64,000 nucleotides of DNA from Kineothrix sp. MSJ-39 (GTDB lineage Bacteria > Bacillota > Clostridia > Lachnospirales > Lachnospiraceae). A model generated the notes under the pieces. That model saw only the letters and a program-made list of their open reading frames with translations, was not told the DNA's origin and did no database searches. Made by a program: the position numbers and the translations under genes. The stretch is taken from assembly GCF_018917935.1 (NCBI RefSeq), contig NZ_JAHLPN010000001.1, forward strand, positions 62,001 through 126,000, written 5' to 3'. Below are positions 17,401-26,740 of the stretch, one piece after another (position 1 is the stretch's first letter; each line of letters opens with the position of its first letter).

Positions 17401-17429
17401 TTGATGTATACAAAGATATCATGTAAGAT
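17401..17429 (+). promoter_or_regulatory. Candidate promoter of the leuB-ilvD-ilvB operon
   Basis: TTGATG (17401-17406) and TAAGAT (17424-17429) are spaced 17 nt apart, about 70 nt before leuB. No T-box, leader peptide or attenuator hairpin was seen between this and the leuB start. Confidence 0.45.
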
Positions 17430-17498
17430 AGAACATAGGTTTATGTACGCATACAGAAGCGGCAGAAATCAATGTATGGAGAAACTGGAGGAAACAAT

Positions 17499-18599
17499 AT
17501 GAAATTAAATATTGTATGTATTCCGGGCGATGGGATCGGACCGGAGATCGTAACAGAAGCAAAGAAAGTATTAAAGAAGATAGAAGCAGTCTACGGACAT
17601 GAAATGCAGTTTGAGGATATTTTAATGGGTGGTGCATCCATCGATGTACACGGTGTTCCGCTGACAGACGAAGCGATCGCGACCGCAAAGGCTGCGGACG
17701 CTGTACTGATGGGTTCCATCGGCGGTAATACACAGACTTCTCCGTGGTACAAGTTAGAGCCGTCCAAGAGACCGGAAGCAGGTCTGTTAAAGATCAGAAA
17801 GGCACTGAATCTGTTTGCCAATCTGCGCCCGGCTGTTTTATACGAAGAACTGGCTGCTGCCTGCCCGCTGAAGCAGGAGATCAGTGAAAAAGGCTTTGAT
17901 ATGATGATCATGCGTGAACTGACGGGCGGTCTTTATTTCGGAGAACGCAAGACCGTGGAAGAAAACGGGGAGTTGAAAGCAGTCGACACCCTGACTTATT
18001 CCGAAAGCGAGATCAGAAGAATTGCCATCAAGGGCTTTGAGATCGCTATGAAGAGACGCAAAAAAGTCACAAGCGTAGACAAAGCAAACGTACTCGATTC
18101 TTCCAGACTTTGGAGAAAGGTTGTGGAAGAGGTTGCTAAAGATTACCCGGAGGTAACTCTTGAACATATGCTGGTCGACAACTGTGCAATGCAGCTTGTC
18201 AAAGATCCGGGACAGTTCGATGTGATCCTGACAGAGAATATGTTCGGTGATATTTTATCGGATGAAGCAAGTATGGTAACAGGTTCCATCGGAATGCTTT
18301 CTTCCGCAAGCTTAAATGATACAAAATTCGGTCTGTACGAGCCGAGCGGCGGTTCCGCACCGGATATCGCAGGAAAAGGCATTGCCAATCCGATCGCTAC
18401 GATCCTGAGTGCTGCCATGATGCTGCGTTATACCTTTGATCTGGATGAAGAAGCATCTGCGATCGAAAAGGCGGTTAAGAAAGTACTGGAGGACGGTTAT
18501 CGTACGATCGATATCATGCCACAGGATGAAGCTGGTAAGCAGAAGGTAACTCAGGTAGGCACCAAGGAAATGGGCGACCTGATCTGTGAGAGAATATAA
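17499..18599 (+). CDS. leuB: 3-Isopropylmalate dehydrogenase
   Basis: The 366-aa product starts [17 protein letters not shown] and has the [10 protein letters not shown] segment, [12 protein letters not shown], the metal region [25 protein letters not shown] and the NAD-specific [14 protein letters not shown] loop. It performs oxidative decarboxylation of 3-isopropylmalate in leucine synthesis. ATG 17499 is supported by GGAGG 7 nt upstream; the frame opens 9 codons earlier. It leads an operon with ilvD (14-nt gap) and ilvB. leuA, leuC and leuD are not in the window. Confidence 0.96.
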   Translation: MKLNIVCIPGDGIGPEIVTEAKKVLKKIEAVYGHEMQFEDILMGGASIDVHGVPLTDEAIATAKAADAVLMGSIGGNTQTSPWYKLEPSKRPEAGLLKIRKALNLFANLRPAVLYEELAAACPLKQEISEKGFDMMIMRELTGGLYFGERKTVEENGELKAVDTLTYSESEIRRIAIKGFEIAMKRRKKVTSVDKANVLDSSRLWRKVVEEVAKDYPEVTLEHMLVDNCAMQLVKDPGQFDVILTENMFGDILSDEASMVTGSIGMLSSASLNDTKFGLYEPSGGSAPDIAGKGIANPIATILSAAMMLRYTFDLDEEASAIEKAVKKVLEDGYRTIDIMPQDEAGKQKVTQVGTKEMGDLICERI

Positions 18600-18613
18600 A
18601 AGGAGAGAAAGCT

Positions 18614-20287
18614 ATGAGAAGTGATAATGTAAAAAAGGGAATGCAGCAGGCTCCACACAGAAGTCTGTTCAATGCACTGGGATTTACCGAAGAAGAAATG
18701 AAAAAGCCGATGGTTGGTATCGTAAGCTCTTACAATGAGATCGTTCCGGGTCATATGAATCTGGATAAGATCGTAAACGCCGTAAAACTTGGCGTAGCGG
18801 AAGCAGGCGGTGTTCCGGTCGTATTTCCGGCGATCGCAGTCTGTGATGGTATCGCAATGGGACATATCGGTATGAAATATTCGCTCGTTACAAGAGATCT
18901 GATCGCAGATTCCACAGAATGTATGGCACTGGCGCATCAGTTTGATGCTCTTGTCATGGTACCGAACTGTGATAAAAACGTACCGGGTCTTCTGATGGCT
19001 GCTGCCCGGATCAATGTACCGACCGTATTTGTTTCAGGCGGTCCGATGCTTGCGGGACATGTCAAAGGACAGAAGAGAAGTTTGTCTTCCATGTTCGAAG
19101 CTGTCGGCGCAAATGCAGCAGGCACAATGACAGAAGAAGAAGTTAGAGAATTTGAGGAAAAGGTATGCCCGACCTGCGGTTCCTGCTCCGGTATGTACAC
19201 GGCTAACTCCATGAACTGCCTGACAGAAGCACTTGGTATGGGACTGCGCGGAAACGGAACGATCCCGGCTGTTTATTCCGAAAGAATCAAGCTTGCAAAG
19301 CATGCTGGTATGGCTGTTATGGAAATGCTCAAAAAAGATATCAGACCGAGAGATATTATGACAAAGGATGCAATCTTAAATGCACTGACAGTCGATATGG
19401 CACTCGGATGCTCCACAAACTCCATGCTGCATCTGCCGGCGATCGCACATGAGATCGGTTTTGACTTTGATATCTCCTTTGCAAACCCGATCAGTGAAAA
19501 GACGCCGAACCTCTGCCACCTTGCACCGGCAGGGCCTACTTATATGGAAGATCTGAATGAAGCAGGCGGTGTTTACGCAGTTATGAAAGAGCTGGCAGAT
19601 ATCGGACTTTTAAATCTTGATTGTATGACAGTCACAGGAAAGACAGTCGGCGAAAATATCAAGGATGCAGTCAACAAAAATGAAGAGGTCATCAGACCTG
19701 TTTCCAACCCATACAGTAAAACAGGCGGTCTTGCAGTCCTGAAGGGAAATCTTGCACCGGACGGCAGTGTTGTAAAGCGTTCCGCTGTTGTGGATGAAAT
19801 GATGGTACATGAAGGACCGGCGCGTGTCTTTGATTGTGAGGAAGATGCAATTGAAGCGATCAAGAGCGGCAAGATCGTAAAGGGGGATGTCGTTGTGATC
19901 CGTTACGAAGGCCCGAAGGGTGGTCCGGGTATGAGAGAAATGCTGAATCCGACCTCTGCCATTGCAGGTATGGGACTTGGCTCCAGTGTTGCACTGATCA
20001 CTGACGGTCGTTTCTCCGGTGCTTCCAGAGGTGCTTCCATCGGTCATGTTTCACCGGAAGCTGCTGTCGGCGGTCCGATCGCACTTGTCAAAGAAGGCGA
20101 TATCATCAAGATCAACATTCCTGCCATGACACTGGATGTGGATGTATCCGATGAAGAAATGGAACAGAGAAGAAAAGAATGGGTTCCGAGAGAGCCAAAG
20201 GTTACCACAGGCTATCTTTCCAGATACAGAGAGATGGTAACAAGCGGTAACAGAGGCGCGATCTTAGAAGTACCAAAGAATAAATAA
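18614..20287 (+). CDS. ilvD: Dihydroxy-acid dehydratase
   Basis: The 557-aa enzyme carries the Fe-S ligands in PNCDKNVPG and [16 protein letters not shown] and the C-terminal [15 protein letters not shown] region. It dehydrates dihydroxy-isovalerate and dihydroxy-methylvalerate to the 2-oxo acids for valine, isoleucine and leucine. AGGAGAG lies close before the ATG. It is the middle gene of leuB-ilvD-ilvB. Confidence 0.97.
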   Translation: MRSDNVKKGMQQAPHRSLFNALGFTEEEMKKPMVGIVSSYNEIVPGHMNLDKIVNAVKLGVAEAGGVPVVFPAIAVCDGIAMGHIGMKYSLVTRDLIADSTECMALAHQFDALVMVPNCDKNVPGLLMAAARINVPTVFVSGGPMLAGHVKGQKRSLSSMFEAVGANAAGTMTEEEVREFEEKVCPTCGSCSGMYTANSMNCLTEALGMGLRGNGTIPAVYSERIKLAKHAGMAVMEMLKKDIRPRDIMTKDAILNALTVDMALGCSTNSMLHLPAIAHEIGFDFDISFANPISEKTPNLCHLAPAGPTYMEDLNEAGGVYAVMKELADIGLLNLDCMTVTGKTVGENIKDAVNKNEEVIRPVSNPYSKTGGLAVLKGNLAPDGSVVKRSAVVDEMMVHEGPARVFDCEEDAIEAIKSGKIVKGDVVVIRYEGPKGGPGMREMLNPTSAIAGMGLGSSVALITDGRFSGASRGASIGHVSPEAAVGGPIALVKEGDIIKINIPAMTLDVDVSDEEMEQRRKEWVPREPKVTTGYLSRYREMVTSGNRGAILEVPKNK

Positions 20288-20308
20288 GTGATACTTGGAG
20301 GTATGATG

Positions 20309-21982
20309 ATGCAGTTAACAGGGGCAGAAATCGTAATTGAATGTTTAAAGGAACAGGGGGTTGATACCGTCTTTGGTTATCCGGGCGGTACGATCTTAAA
20401 TGTATATGATGCACTTTATAAACACGCAGATGAGATCAATCATATTCTGACATCGCATGAGCAGGGGGCTGCCCATGCGGCAGATGGTTACGCACGTGCA
20501 ACCGGAAAAGTCGGTGTCTGTATGGCAACCAGCGGACCGGGTGCGACCAATCTCGTTACAGGTATCGCGACTGCCTATATGGACAGTATTCCGATCGTTG
20601 CGATCACCGCAAACGTAAATTTACCGGCACTTGGAAAGGATTCCTTTCAGGAAGTGGATATTGCCGGTGTGACAATGCCTATCACAAAGCACGGCTATAT
20701 CGTAAAAGATATCAATGTGCTGGCAGATACGATCCGTAAAGCGTTCCAGATCGCACAGAGCGGCAGACCGGGTCCTGTCCTTGTCGATATCACAAAGGAT
20801 GTTACGGCAAATACATGTGAATATACCTATCAGCCGGCAGTAAAACCGGTTTATGAGAATAAATATACGGAAGAGCAGCTGGACGAAGTGGTCAAGCTGA
20901 TGGAGCAGGCAGAAAAGCCGTATATGTATATCGGTGGCGGCGTGATTCTGTCAGGAGCAAGCGAGCAGGTCAGAGAGCTGGCCAGGAAGCTGGACTGCCC
21001 GGTATGTGATACATTAATGGGCAAGGGCGCGTTTGACGGCTATGATGATATGTACACGGGTATGATCGGTATGCACGGTACAAAGACATCCAATCTCGGT
21101 GTTTCCGAGTGTGACCTGCTGGTAGCACTTGGTGCCCGTTTCTCAGACCGTGTGATCGGAGATCCGAAGACCTTTGCAGCAAATGCAAAGATCATACATA
21201 TTGATATTGATGCAGCTGAAGTCAATAAAAATATCAGAACGGATGCTTCACTTGTCGGTGATCTGAAAGATGTACTGGCAGAAGTAAACCAGAAACTTTC
21301 CCAGAAGTCTCATCCGGAGTGGAAAGCGCATATATTGGATCTGAAGAAGAAATATCCGCTGGATTACAATCATGAAGTACTGACCTGTCCTTACGTGATC
21401 GAGCAGATCGATCAGGCAACAAAGGGAGAGGCAATCATTTCCACAGATGTCGGACAGCATCAGATGTGGGCAGCACAGTATTATCATTATACAAAACCGC
21501 GTACTTTCTTAAGCTCCGGCGGACTTGGTACAATGGGCTACGGCTTGGGTGCCTGCATCGGTGCCAAAATGGGACGTCCGGATAAGATCTGCATCAATAT
21601 TGCAGGTGACGGCTGCTTCCGTATGAATATGAACGAGCTGGCAACGGCAAGTCGTTACAATATCCCGATCATTCAGGTGGTGATCAATAATGCCGTGCTC
21701 GGTATGGTACGTCAGTGGCAGACGCTGTTCTACGGACAGAGATATTCCCAGACCGTTCTGAAGGATAAAGTAGATTACTGCAAGGTGGCTGAGGCACTTG
21801 GCTGTCAGGCATATCGCGTAACCAAGAAAGAAGAAGTACTTCCTACGATTGAAAAGGCGATCGCAGCAAATGCACCGGTTCTGATCGAGTGCGTGATCGA
21901 TCCTGATGATAAAGTATTCCCAATGGTTCCGGCGGGAAAACCGATTGATGAAGTATTCGACGAAAAGGATATGGAAAAATAA
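20309..21982 (+). CDS. ilvB: Acetolactate synthase, large catalytic subunit
   Basis: The roughly 557-aa ThDP enzyme begins MQLTGAEIVIECLKEQGV and has FGYPGG, the catalytic Glu in SHEQGAAHAADGYARATGK, and the ThDP motif GDGCFRMNMNELATA ending in NN. It condenses pyruvate with pyruvate or 2-oxobutyrate. Three ATGs follow GGAGG (20297-20301) at spacings of 1, 4 and 7 nt; the third, 20309, fits best and starts family homology. The small regulatory subunit gene ilvN does not follow: the next gene is an L,D-transpeptidase. Confidence 0.95.
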   Translation: MQLTGAEIVIECLKEQGVDTVFGYPGGTILNVYDALYKHADEINHILTSHEQGAAHAADGYARATGKVGVCMATSGPGATNLVTGIATAYMDSIPIVAITANVNLPALGKDSFQEVDIAGVTMPITKHGYIVKDINVLADTIRKAFQIAQSGRPGPVLVDITKDVTANTCEYTYQPAVKPVYENKYTEEQLDEVVKLMEQAEKPYMYIGGGVILSGASEQVRELARKLDCPVCDTLMGKGAFDGYDDMYTGMIGMHGTKTSNLGVSECDLLVALGARFSDRVIGDPKTFAANAKIIHIDIDAAEVNKNIRTDASLVGDLKDVLAEVNQKLSQKSHPEWKAHILDLKKKYPLDYNHEVLTCPYVIEQIDQATKGEAIISTDVGQHQMWAAQYYHYTKPRTFLSSGGLGTMGYGLGACIGAKMGRPDKICINIAGDGCFRMNMNELATASRYNIPIIQVVINNAVLGMVRQWQTLFYGQRYSQTVLKDKVDYCKVAEALGCQAYRVTKKEEVLPTIEKAIAANAPVLIECVIDPDDKVFPMVPAGKPIDEVFDEKDMEK

Positions 21983-21987
21983 ATTCT

Positions 21988-23406
21988 ATGAAAAGAATTC
22001 TTATGATCTTATTTGTCGTTCTGATCGTATTGCCTGCGGCGATCATAGGAGGCTGCTATGGTGCGATCCGCTTTCAGTACCGGGAGACATTTATGCCCGG
22101 TCTGTTTGTGAATGGCGTCTATGCAGCGGATATGACACCGCAGCAGATGAATGACAAGCTGAAAGAGAATGCGCTGCTTCCGACCTGCATCATTACGGAT
22201 GCAGAAGGAGAAGAGCATTCTTTTTCGATGGAGGAGGCAGACTTTCAGGAAGATTATCTGGAAGAACTGCAAAGTTTACACAAAACGCAGTCTGTACTGA
22301 AATTTGTGAACTGGTTTTTGGAAAGCGGCAATGTTTCTTATCAGGAGAAACAGCTTCTGCCAGCTGTGTCTTATGACCATAACAAGCTGACCGCTTATCT
22401 GGACGGCTGCAGCTATCTGAAGGACAACTCAGAAGATAAAAACAGAGTGATCGAGATCCGCAGAAATACGGATGGCTATTATCTGTACGATGAAACACAG
22501 AATCTGCTCAATCATGAAAAAGCTGTACAGGCGATCGAAAAAGCACTCGATGCACAGGAATATGAGATCGATCTGGCAAAAGCAGACTGCTATGAAATCT
22601 TTGCCTATACGAGTCAGATGAAACAGACGCTTGCGCTCTGGGATGCGTTGTCCCCGTATATGAATACGGAGATCACGTATGAGAGCAGTCAGGGTGATTA
22701 TGTGATCGACCGTAAAAAGGTAAGCGATCTTCTGGCACAGGAAGATGGAAAGCTGCTTTTAGATGATGTGGGAAAGCCGTACCTGGATGAAAAACTGATG
22801 CAGGAGATGGTAGAGGAGCTTGCGGAACACTTAAATACAGTCGGAAAGCCAAGATCTTTCCGGGCAACGCGTGGTGTGACCGTTACGGTTGAAACAGGCA
22901 CATATGGCTGTAAGATTGATGAAGATGAAGAGCTTGCGCATCTTTATGCTGCGGTGCCAAGTGGCAGAGTGGAGACAAGAACGCCGGTTTACAAGCAGGT
23001 CAGCTATACGGGGATCGATGGACTGGATGATATCGGTTCCACCTACATAGAAGTCGATATGACCGACCAGATGATGTATTATTACGTGAATGGCAGGCAG
23101 GAGCTTTCCACGCCTGTTGTAACGGGAAATACAAGTCTGGGTCGCGGAACGCCGCAGAAGGTATGTTATATTTATTTTAAGCAGAGAAACCGTGTGCTGC
23201 GCGGGGAGGATTATGCAACACCGGTCAGCTACTGGATGGCGGTCTATGGAAATATTGGCATCCATGATGCGACATGGCGGCGCAAATTCGGCGGCAGTAT
23301 TTATAAAACAGGCGGCTCTCACGGCTGTATCAATACGCCGTTTGATGAGGTCAGTAAACTATATGATATGGCGGAGGTCGGAACCCCGGTCATTATTTTC
23401 TATTGA
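21988..23406 (+). CDS. L,D-transpeptidase (YkuD domain) with peptidoglycan-binding-like N-terminal region
   Basis: This 472-aa protein has an N-terminal membrane anchor (about residues 3-23), a long extracytoplasmic region resembling the PG_binding_4 domain, and a C-terminal YkuD domain with IGIHDATW and the catalytic SHGCINTP (Cys near residue 447). It should form 3-3 peptidoglycan cross-links or attach proteins to the wall. It starts 5 nt after ilvB with only a weak ribosome binding site, so it may be translated by read-through from the amino acid operon. The serC promoter overlaps its stop codon. Confidence 0.92.
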   Translation: MKRILMILFVVLIVLPAAIIGGCYGAIRFQYRETFMPGLFVNGVYAADMTPQQMNDKLKENALLPTCIITDAEGEEHSFSMEEADFQEDYLEELQSLHKTQSVLKFVNWFLESGNVSYQEKQLLPAVSYDHNKLTAYLDGCSYLKDNSEDKNRVIEIRRNTDGYYLYDETQNLLNHEKAVQAIEKALDAQEYEIDLAKADCYEIFAYTSQMKQTLALWDALSPYMNTEITYESSQGDYVIDRKKVSDLLAQEDGKLLLDDVGKPYLDEKLMQEMVEELAEHLNTVGKPRSFRATRGVTVTVETGTYGCKIDEDEELAHLYAAVPSGRVETRTPVYKQVSYTGIDGLDDIGSTYIEVDMTDQMMYYYVNGRQELSTPVVTGNTSLGRGTPQKVCYIYFKQRNRVLRGEDYATPVSYWMAVYGNIGIHDATWRRKFGGSIYKTGGSHGCINTPFDEVSKLYDMAEVGTPVIIFY

Positions 23407-23431
23407 CGCGGTGAAGCGAAAAAGGTAGAAT
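23403..23431 (+). promoter_or_regulatory. Promoter of serC-serA
   Basis: TTGACG (23403-23408) and TAGAAT (23426-23431) are spaced 17 nt apart; the -35 overlaps the stop codon of the L,D-transpeptidase. In the leader, CTGCCA (23455-23460) pairs with TGGCAG (23465-23470) just before the AGGAGGAG ribosome binding site. Confidence 0.6.
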
Positions 23432-23488
23432 AATTAAGATGTTGATAAAATAATCTGCCATATCTGGCAGAAACAGGAGGAGAAAAAA

Positions 23489-24574
23489 GTGTCTAGAGTT
23501 TATAACTTTTCGGCAGGTCCGGCAGTTTTACCTGAAGAAGTATTAAAAGAAGCTGCAGATGAAATGTTAGATTACAGAGGAACCGGTATGTCGGTTATGG
23601 AGATGAGTCACAGATCCAAAGCCTACGATACCATTATCAAGGAAGCCGAATCGGATCTGAGAGAGCTTATGAACATTCCTGACAACTATAAAGTATTATT
23701 CCTGCAGGGCGGTGCAAGCCAGCAGTTTGCCATGATCCCGATGAACCTGATGAAGAATAAAAAAGCAGGTTATATCGTAACAGGTCAGTGGGCAAAGAAA
23801 GCTTATCAGGAAGCTAAGATCTACGGTGAAGCGATCGAGCTTGCTTCTTCCGCAGACAAGACATTTTCTTACATACCGGACTGTTCCGATCTGGATATTC
23901 CGGAAGATCTTGATTATGTTTATATTTGTGAGAACAATACCATTTACGGTACAAAATACAAAAAACTTCCGAATACAAAGGGACATACACTCGTAGCGGA
24001 TGTTTCATCCTGCTTCTTATCAGAGCCTGTTGATGTGACAAAATACGGCGTGATCTATGGCGGCGTACAGAAGAACATCGGTCCTGCAGGTGTTGTTATC
24101 GTGATCATCAGAGAAGATCTGATCACAGAAGATGTCCTGCCGGGCACACCAACCATGTTAAAGTATAAGATCCATGCAGATGCACAGTCTCTGTACAATA
24201 CACCACCGGCTTACGGCATTTATATCTGCGGTAAGGTATTTAAGTGGCTTAAGAAGATGGGCGGTCTGGAAGTGATGAAGGAGCGCAACGAGAAGAAGGC
24301 AAAAGTGCTGTATGATTTCCTTGACGAGAGCAAGTTATTCAAAGGAACTGTTGTAAAGGAAGACAGATCCCTGATGAACGTACCGTTCGTAACAGGTGAT
24401 GCAGATCTGGATGCCAAATTTGTAAAAGAAGCAAAAGAGGCTGGCTTTGAAAATCTGAAAGGCCACAGAACAGTTGGTGGTATGCGTGCATCCATCTACA
24501 ATGCAATGCCATATGAAGGTGTTGTAAAGCTGGTAGAGTTTATGAAGAAATTCGAGGCAGAGAACTTAAAATAA
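23489..24574 (+). CDS. serC: Phosphoserine aminotransferase
   Basis: The 361-aa PLP enzyme starts MSRVYNFSAGPAVLPEEVL and contains FLQGGASQQFAMIPMNL and the lysine region YGGVQKNIGPAGV. It converts 3-phosphohydroxypyruvate to phosphoserine. The start is GTG 23489, behind AGGAGGAG with a 6-nt spacer; no better ATG exists. serA follows 24 nt later. No phosphoserine phosphatase gene (serB) is recognisable nearby. Confidence 0.96.
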   Translation: MSRVYNFSAGPAVLPEEVLKEAADEMLDYRGTGMSVMEMSHRSKAYDTIIKEAESDLRELMNIPDNYKVLFLQGGASQQFAMIPMNLMKNKKAGYIVTGQWAKKAYQEAKIYGEAIELASSADKTFSYIPDCSDLDIPEDLDYVYICENNTIYGTKYKKLPNTKGHTLVADVSSCFLSEPVDVTKYGVIYGGVQKNIGPAGVVIVIIREDLITEDVLPGTPTMLKYKIHADAQSLYNTPPAYGIYICGKVFKWLKKMGGLEVMKERNEKKAKVLYDFLDESKLFKGTVVKEDRSLMNVPFVTGDADLDAKFVKEAKEAGFENLKGHRTVGGMRASIYNAMPYEGVVKLVEFMKKFEAENLK

Positions 24575-24598
24575 AACGAGCAGAAAAGAGGAATTTTT

Positions 24599-25762
24599 AT
24601 GTTTCAGTATTATTGCTTAAATCCGATCGCGCAGGTTGGACTGGACGGTTTCGGTGTAAATTATAAAAAAACAGAAGATATCAAGGAAGCGGATGGCGTT
24701 TTAGTCAGAAGTGCAGCCATGCATGATATGGAGCTGCCTGAAAAGCTGCTTGCTGTTGCAAGAGCAGGTGCAGGTGTCAATAATATCCCGCTTGATAAAT
24801 GTGCGGAAAAAGGTATCGTTGTATTTAATACACCGGGCGCAAATGCCAATGGTGTAAAGGAGCTTGTGCTGGCAGGTATGCTGCTTGCGAGCCGTGATAT
24901 CGTTGGTGGTATCGAATGGGTTAAATCCGATAAAGATGACGAAGGTATCGCAAAAGCACAGGAAAAGGAAAAGAAGAAATTCGCAGGTACTGAGATCGCG
25001 GGCAAAAAGCTTGGTATCATCGGTCTTGGTGCAATCGGTGTCAAGGTCGCAAATGCAGCGATCCATTTAGGCATGGAAGTATACGGTTATGATCCATACT
25101 TATCCGTTAATGCAGCATGGAATTTGAACCGCAGCGTAAAGCATGTATTAAACGTAGAAGAGATTTACGCAGAATGTGATTTCATCACGATTCACGTACC
25201 GCTTCTGGATTCCACAAAGGGCATGATCAATGCAGAAGCCATTTCCATGATGAAAGATGGCGTTGTGATCCTGAACTATGCACGTGATATCTTAGTGGAT
25301 GAGCCAGCTTTATTAAAAGCGATTGAGTCCGGTAAGGTAAAGAGATATATGACAGACTTTGCAAATCCGACTGTTGCAGGTCAGCCGGGCTGTATCGTAA
25401 CACCGCATCTTGGTGCTTCCACAGAAGAGTCCGAAGACAACTGTGCAGTTATGGCTGTTGCAGAACTTTCCGATTATCTGGAAAACGGCAATATCAAAAA
25501 CAGCGTAAACTATCCGGCACTGGACATGGGTGTCTGCGCACAGGCAAGCCGTGTAGCAATCTTCCACAAAAACGTTGCCAACATGCTGACAAAATTCACT
25601 GCATGCTTTGGTGACAGCGGACTTAACATCACAGACATGATGAACAAATCAAGAGGCGATGTTGCTTACACCATGCTTGATTTAGAGCAGCCTGTGACAG
25701 AGGATATCGTCGAAAAGCTGAAAGGCATTGAAGGCGTGTTCCGTGTTCGTGTGGTAAAATAA
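24599..25762 (+). CDS. serA: D-3-phosphoglycerate dehydrogenase
   Basis: The 387-aa enzyme has a shortened N-terminal substrate domain, the NAD motif LGIIGLGAIGVKVANAA, catalytic segments including NYARDILVDE and TPHLGASTEESEDN, and a C-terminal ACT-like region ending GVFRVRVVK. It oxidises 3-phosphoglycerate, committing carbon to serine; the ACT region suggests feedback by serine. The large palindromic element at 25802 lies just after it and may act as its transcription stop. Confidence 0.96.
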   Translation: MFQYYCLNPIAQVGLDGFGVNYKKTEDIKEADGVLVRSAAMHDMELPEKLLAVARAGAGVNNIPLDKCAEKGIVVFNTPGANANGVKELVLAGMLLASRDIVGGIEWVKSDKDDEGIAKAQEKEKKKFAGTEIAGKKLGIIGLGAIGVKVANAAIHLGMEVYGYDPYLSVNAAWNLNRSVKHVLNVEEIYAECDFITIHVPLLDSTKGMINAEAISMMKDGVVILNYARDILVDEPALLKAIESGKVKRYMTDFANPTVAGQPGCIVTPHLGASTEESEDNCAVMAVAELSDYLENGNIKNSVNYPALDMGVCAQASRVAIFHKNVANMLTKFTACFGDSGLNITDMMNKSRGDVAYTMLDLEQPVTEDIVEKLKGIEGVFRVRVVK

Positions 25763-25801
25763 AAGCTCTTATAAATTGTAATATCTAAAAGCTATTAAAA
25801 G

Positions 25802-25969
25802 ATGGGTATTTCCTATAAACGCAATCACGCTTGACTACCCTGCGATTTGTCAAAGCATATATTGCACGTGCTCCAGCCGCCAAAACGCGTGGCGGTCTCT
25901 CCGCACGGCAAATGCTTTGCAAATCTCGGTCGTCTACGCTATCGATTGCTTATTATAGGAAATACCCAT
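25802..25969. repeat. Large imperfect palindrome (element A), MITE-like or structured intergenic repeat
   Basis: A perfect 17-bp terminal inverted repeat (25802-25818 with 25953-25969) encloses a 168-bp imperfect hairpin. Inside it, GCAATC (25821-25826) pairs with GATTGC (25944-25949), a 14-bp stem with one bulge joins 25844-25858 to 25912-25925, and CCGCC (25877-25881) pairs with GGCGG (25891-25895). Subterminal parts are clearly homologous, in inverted orientation, to element B at 26052-26305. The stem is followed by TTTTCTG. No coding sequence is seen in the element. Confidence 0.8.
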
Positions 25970-26051
25970 TTTCTGTATACATTTTAACTATGTGAAAAAT
26001 AATATATAAATGACTGGCAATATTGATTGTTTATATTTATAGAACAAGAAA

Positions 26052-26305
26052 GCAGGAAGCCTGATATAATAAGTAATCGATAGTGTAGCCGACTGAGATT
26101 TATCGTTCCCTTTACCGGAGCGAGCGATCACGGAGTATTGATGAAATGTAATGGATTTGCTTGTCAAATCCATTATGTAGCCACCGAGCATCGGTGAAAC
26201 CGATTTTGCATGCTCGGTGGTTCCCGTGACGGGAGCCCGGTAAAATGGGAACGAGATAAATCGCAGGGTAGGCAAACGTGATTACGTTTATATCAGGCTT
26301 CCTGC
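26052..26305. repeat. Large imperfect palindrome (element B), related to element A in opposite orientation
   Basis: A perfect 18-bp terminal inverted repeat (26052-26069 with 26288-26305) encloses 254 bp with several branch hairpins: 26150-26159/26165-26174, a 10-bp stem CCACCGAGCA/TGCTCGGTGG (26181-26220) with an inner 5-bp stem, CCCG/CGGG (26223-26233), and GTTCCC plus TACCGG (26105-26118) with CCGGTA plus GGGAAC (26237-26252). AAATCGCAGGGTAG near its right end and AATCGATAG near its left end reappear, reverse complemented, in element A. The 82 bp between the two elements are AT-rich and show nothing else. Confidence 0.8.
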
Positions 26306-26336
26306 GTATTATTTTATAATTTACAATATTTATATC

Positions 26337-26609
26337 CTACATTTTAAGCAGCGAGCCAAGATCTACGGTGTCTGCCTGCTCCTTGGCAGCTTTCTCTGCC
26401 GCAGCCTGCGAGGAAAGATCCATATAACGGACGAGCACGTCGGAAATTTCACATCCGTCTTCCTTGGCAATCTTCATAAATATTGGTTTCAATTTATCAA
26501 TCTGCTGCGAGGTTGTCGCGGTCGCACGCTGATTCGGATCACTGTTGATCGATTTCTTGTTGATATAGGCAGTGATCCGATCTAAAAATGCCTGATCTTC
26601 TTTTGTCAT
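26337..26609 (-). CDS. Small conserved-looking hypothetical protein
   Basis: This 90-aa soluble protein has no signal peptide or membrane segment. It is mostly charged and helical, with an Ala/Glu-rich C-terminal part ending VDLGSLLKM. ATG 26609 is chosen because GAAAGGA lies about 9 nt upstream; the frame extends further but without start support. It has its own TTGACA promoter, transcribed away from the DUF1015 gene. I do not recognise the family. The gene end lies about 30 bp from element B. Confidence 0.7.
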   Translation of the reverse strand: MTKEDQAFLDRITAYINKKSINSDPNQRATATTSQQIDKLKPIFMKIAKEDGCEISDVLVRYMDLSSQAAAEKAAKEQADTVDLGSLLKM

Positions 26610-26637
26610 AACAAACCATCCTTTCTTTGTGAAACAC

Positions 26638-26666
26638 ATCTTATCATTTTTCACATGCACTGTCAA
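26638..26666 (-). promoter_or_regulatory. Promoter of the small minus-strand gene
   Basis: On the minus strand, TTGACA (26666-26661) is followed after 17 nt by TAAGAT (26643-26638), about 30 nt before ATG 26609. Confidence 0.6.
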
Positions 26667-26671
26667 AAAAG

Positions 26672-26700
26672 TTTACTTACCCTACCAAATTTGCTATACT
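26672..26700 (+). promoter_or_regulatory. Promoter of the DUF1015 gene
   Basis: TTTACT (26672-26677) and TATACT (26695-26700) are spaced 17 nt apart, back to back with the divergent promoter at 26638-26666. The start codon at 26741 lies about 34 nt past the predicted transcription start. Confidence 0.55.
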
Positions 26701-26740
26701 ATACATGTTATATAAAAATATCACTTACAGGAGAACATGC

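Noticed and set aside
17342-17498. A T-box or attenuator before leuB
   Set aside because: No T-box sequence, specifier-like stem or Leu/Val/Ile-rich leader peptide was found; only a plain promoter.
25988-26275. A 95-codon minus-strand frame within element B
   Set aside because: It covers a palindromic non-coding element and the low-complexity spacer, and has no ribosome binding site or domain.
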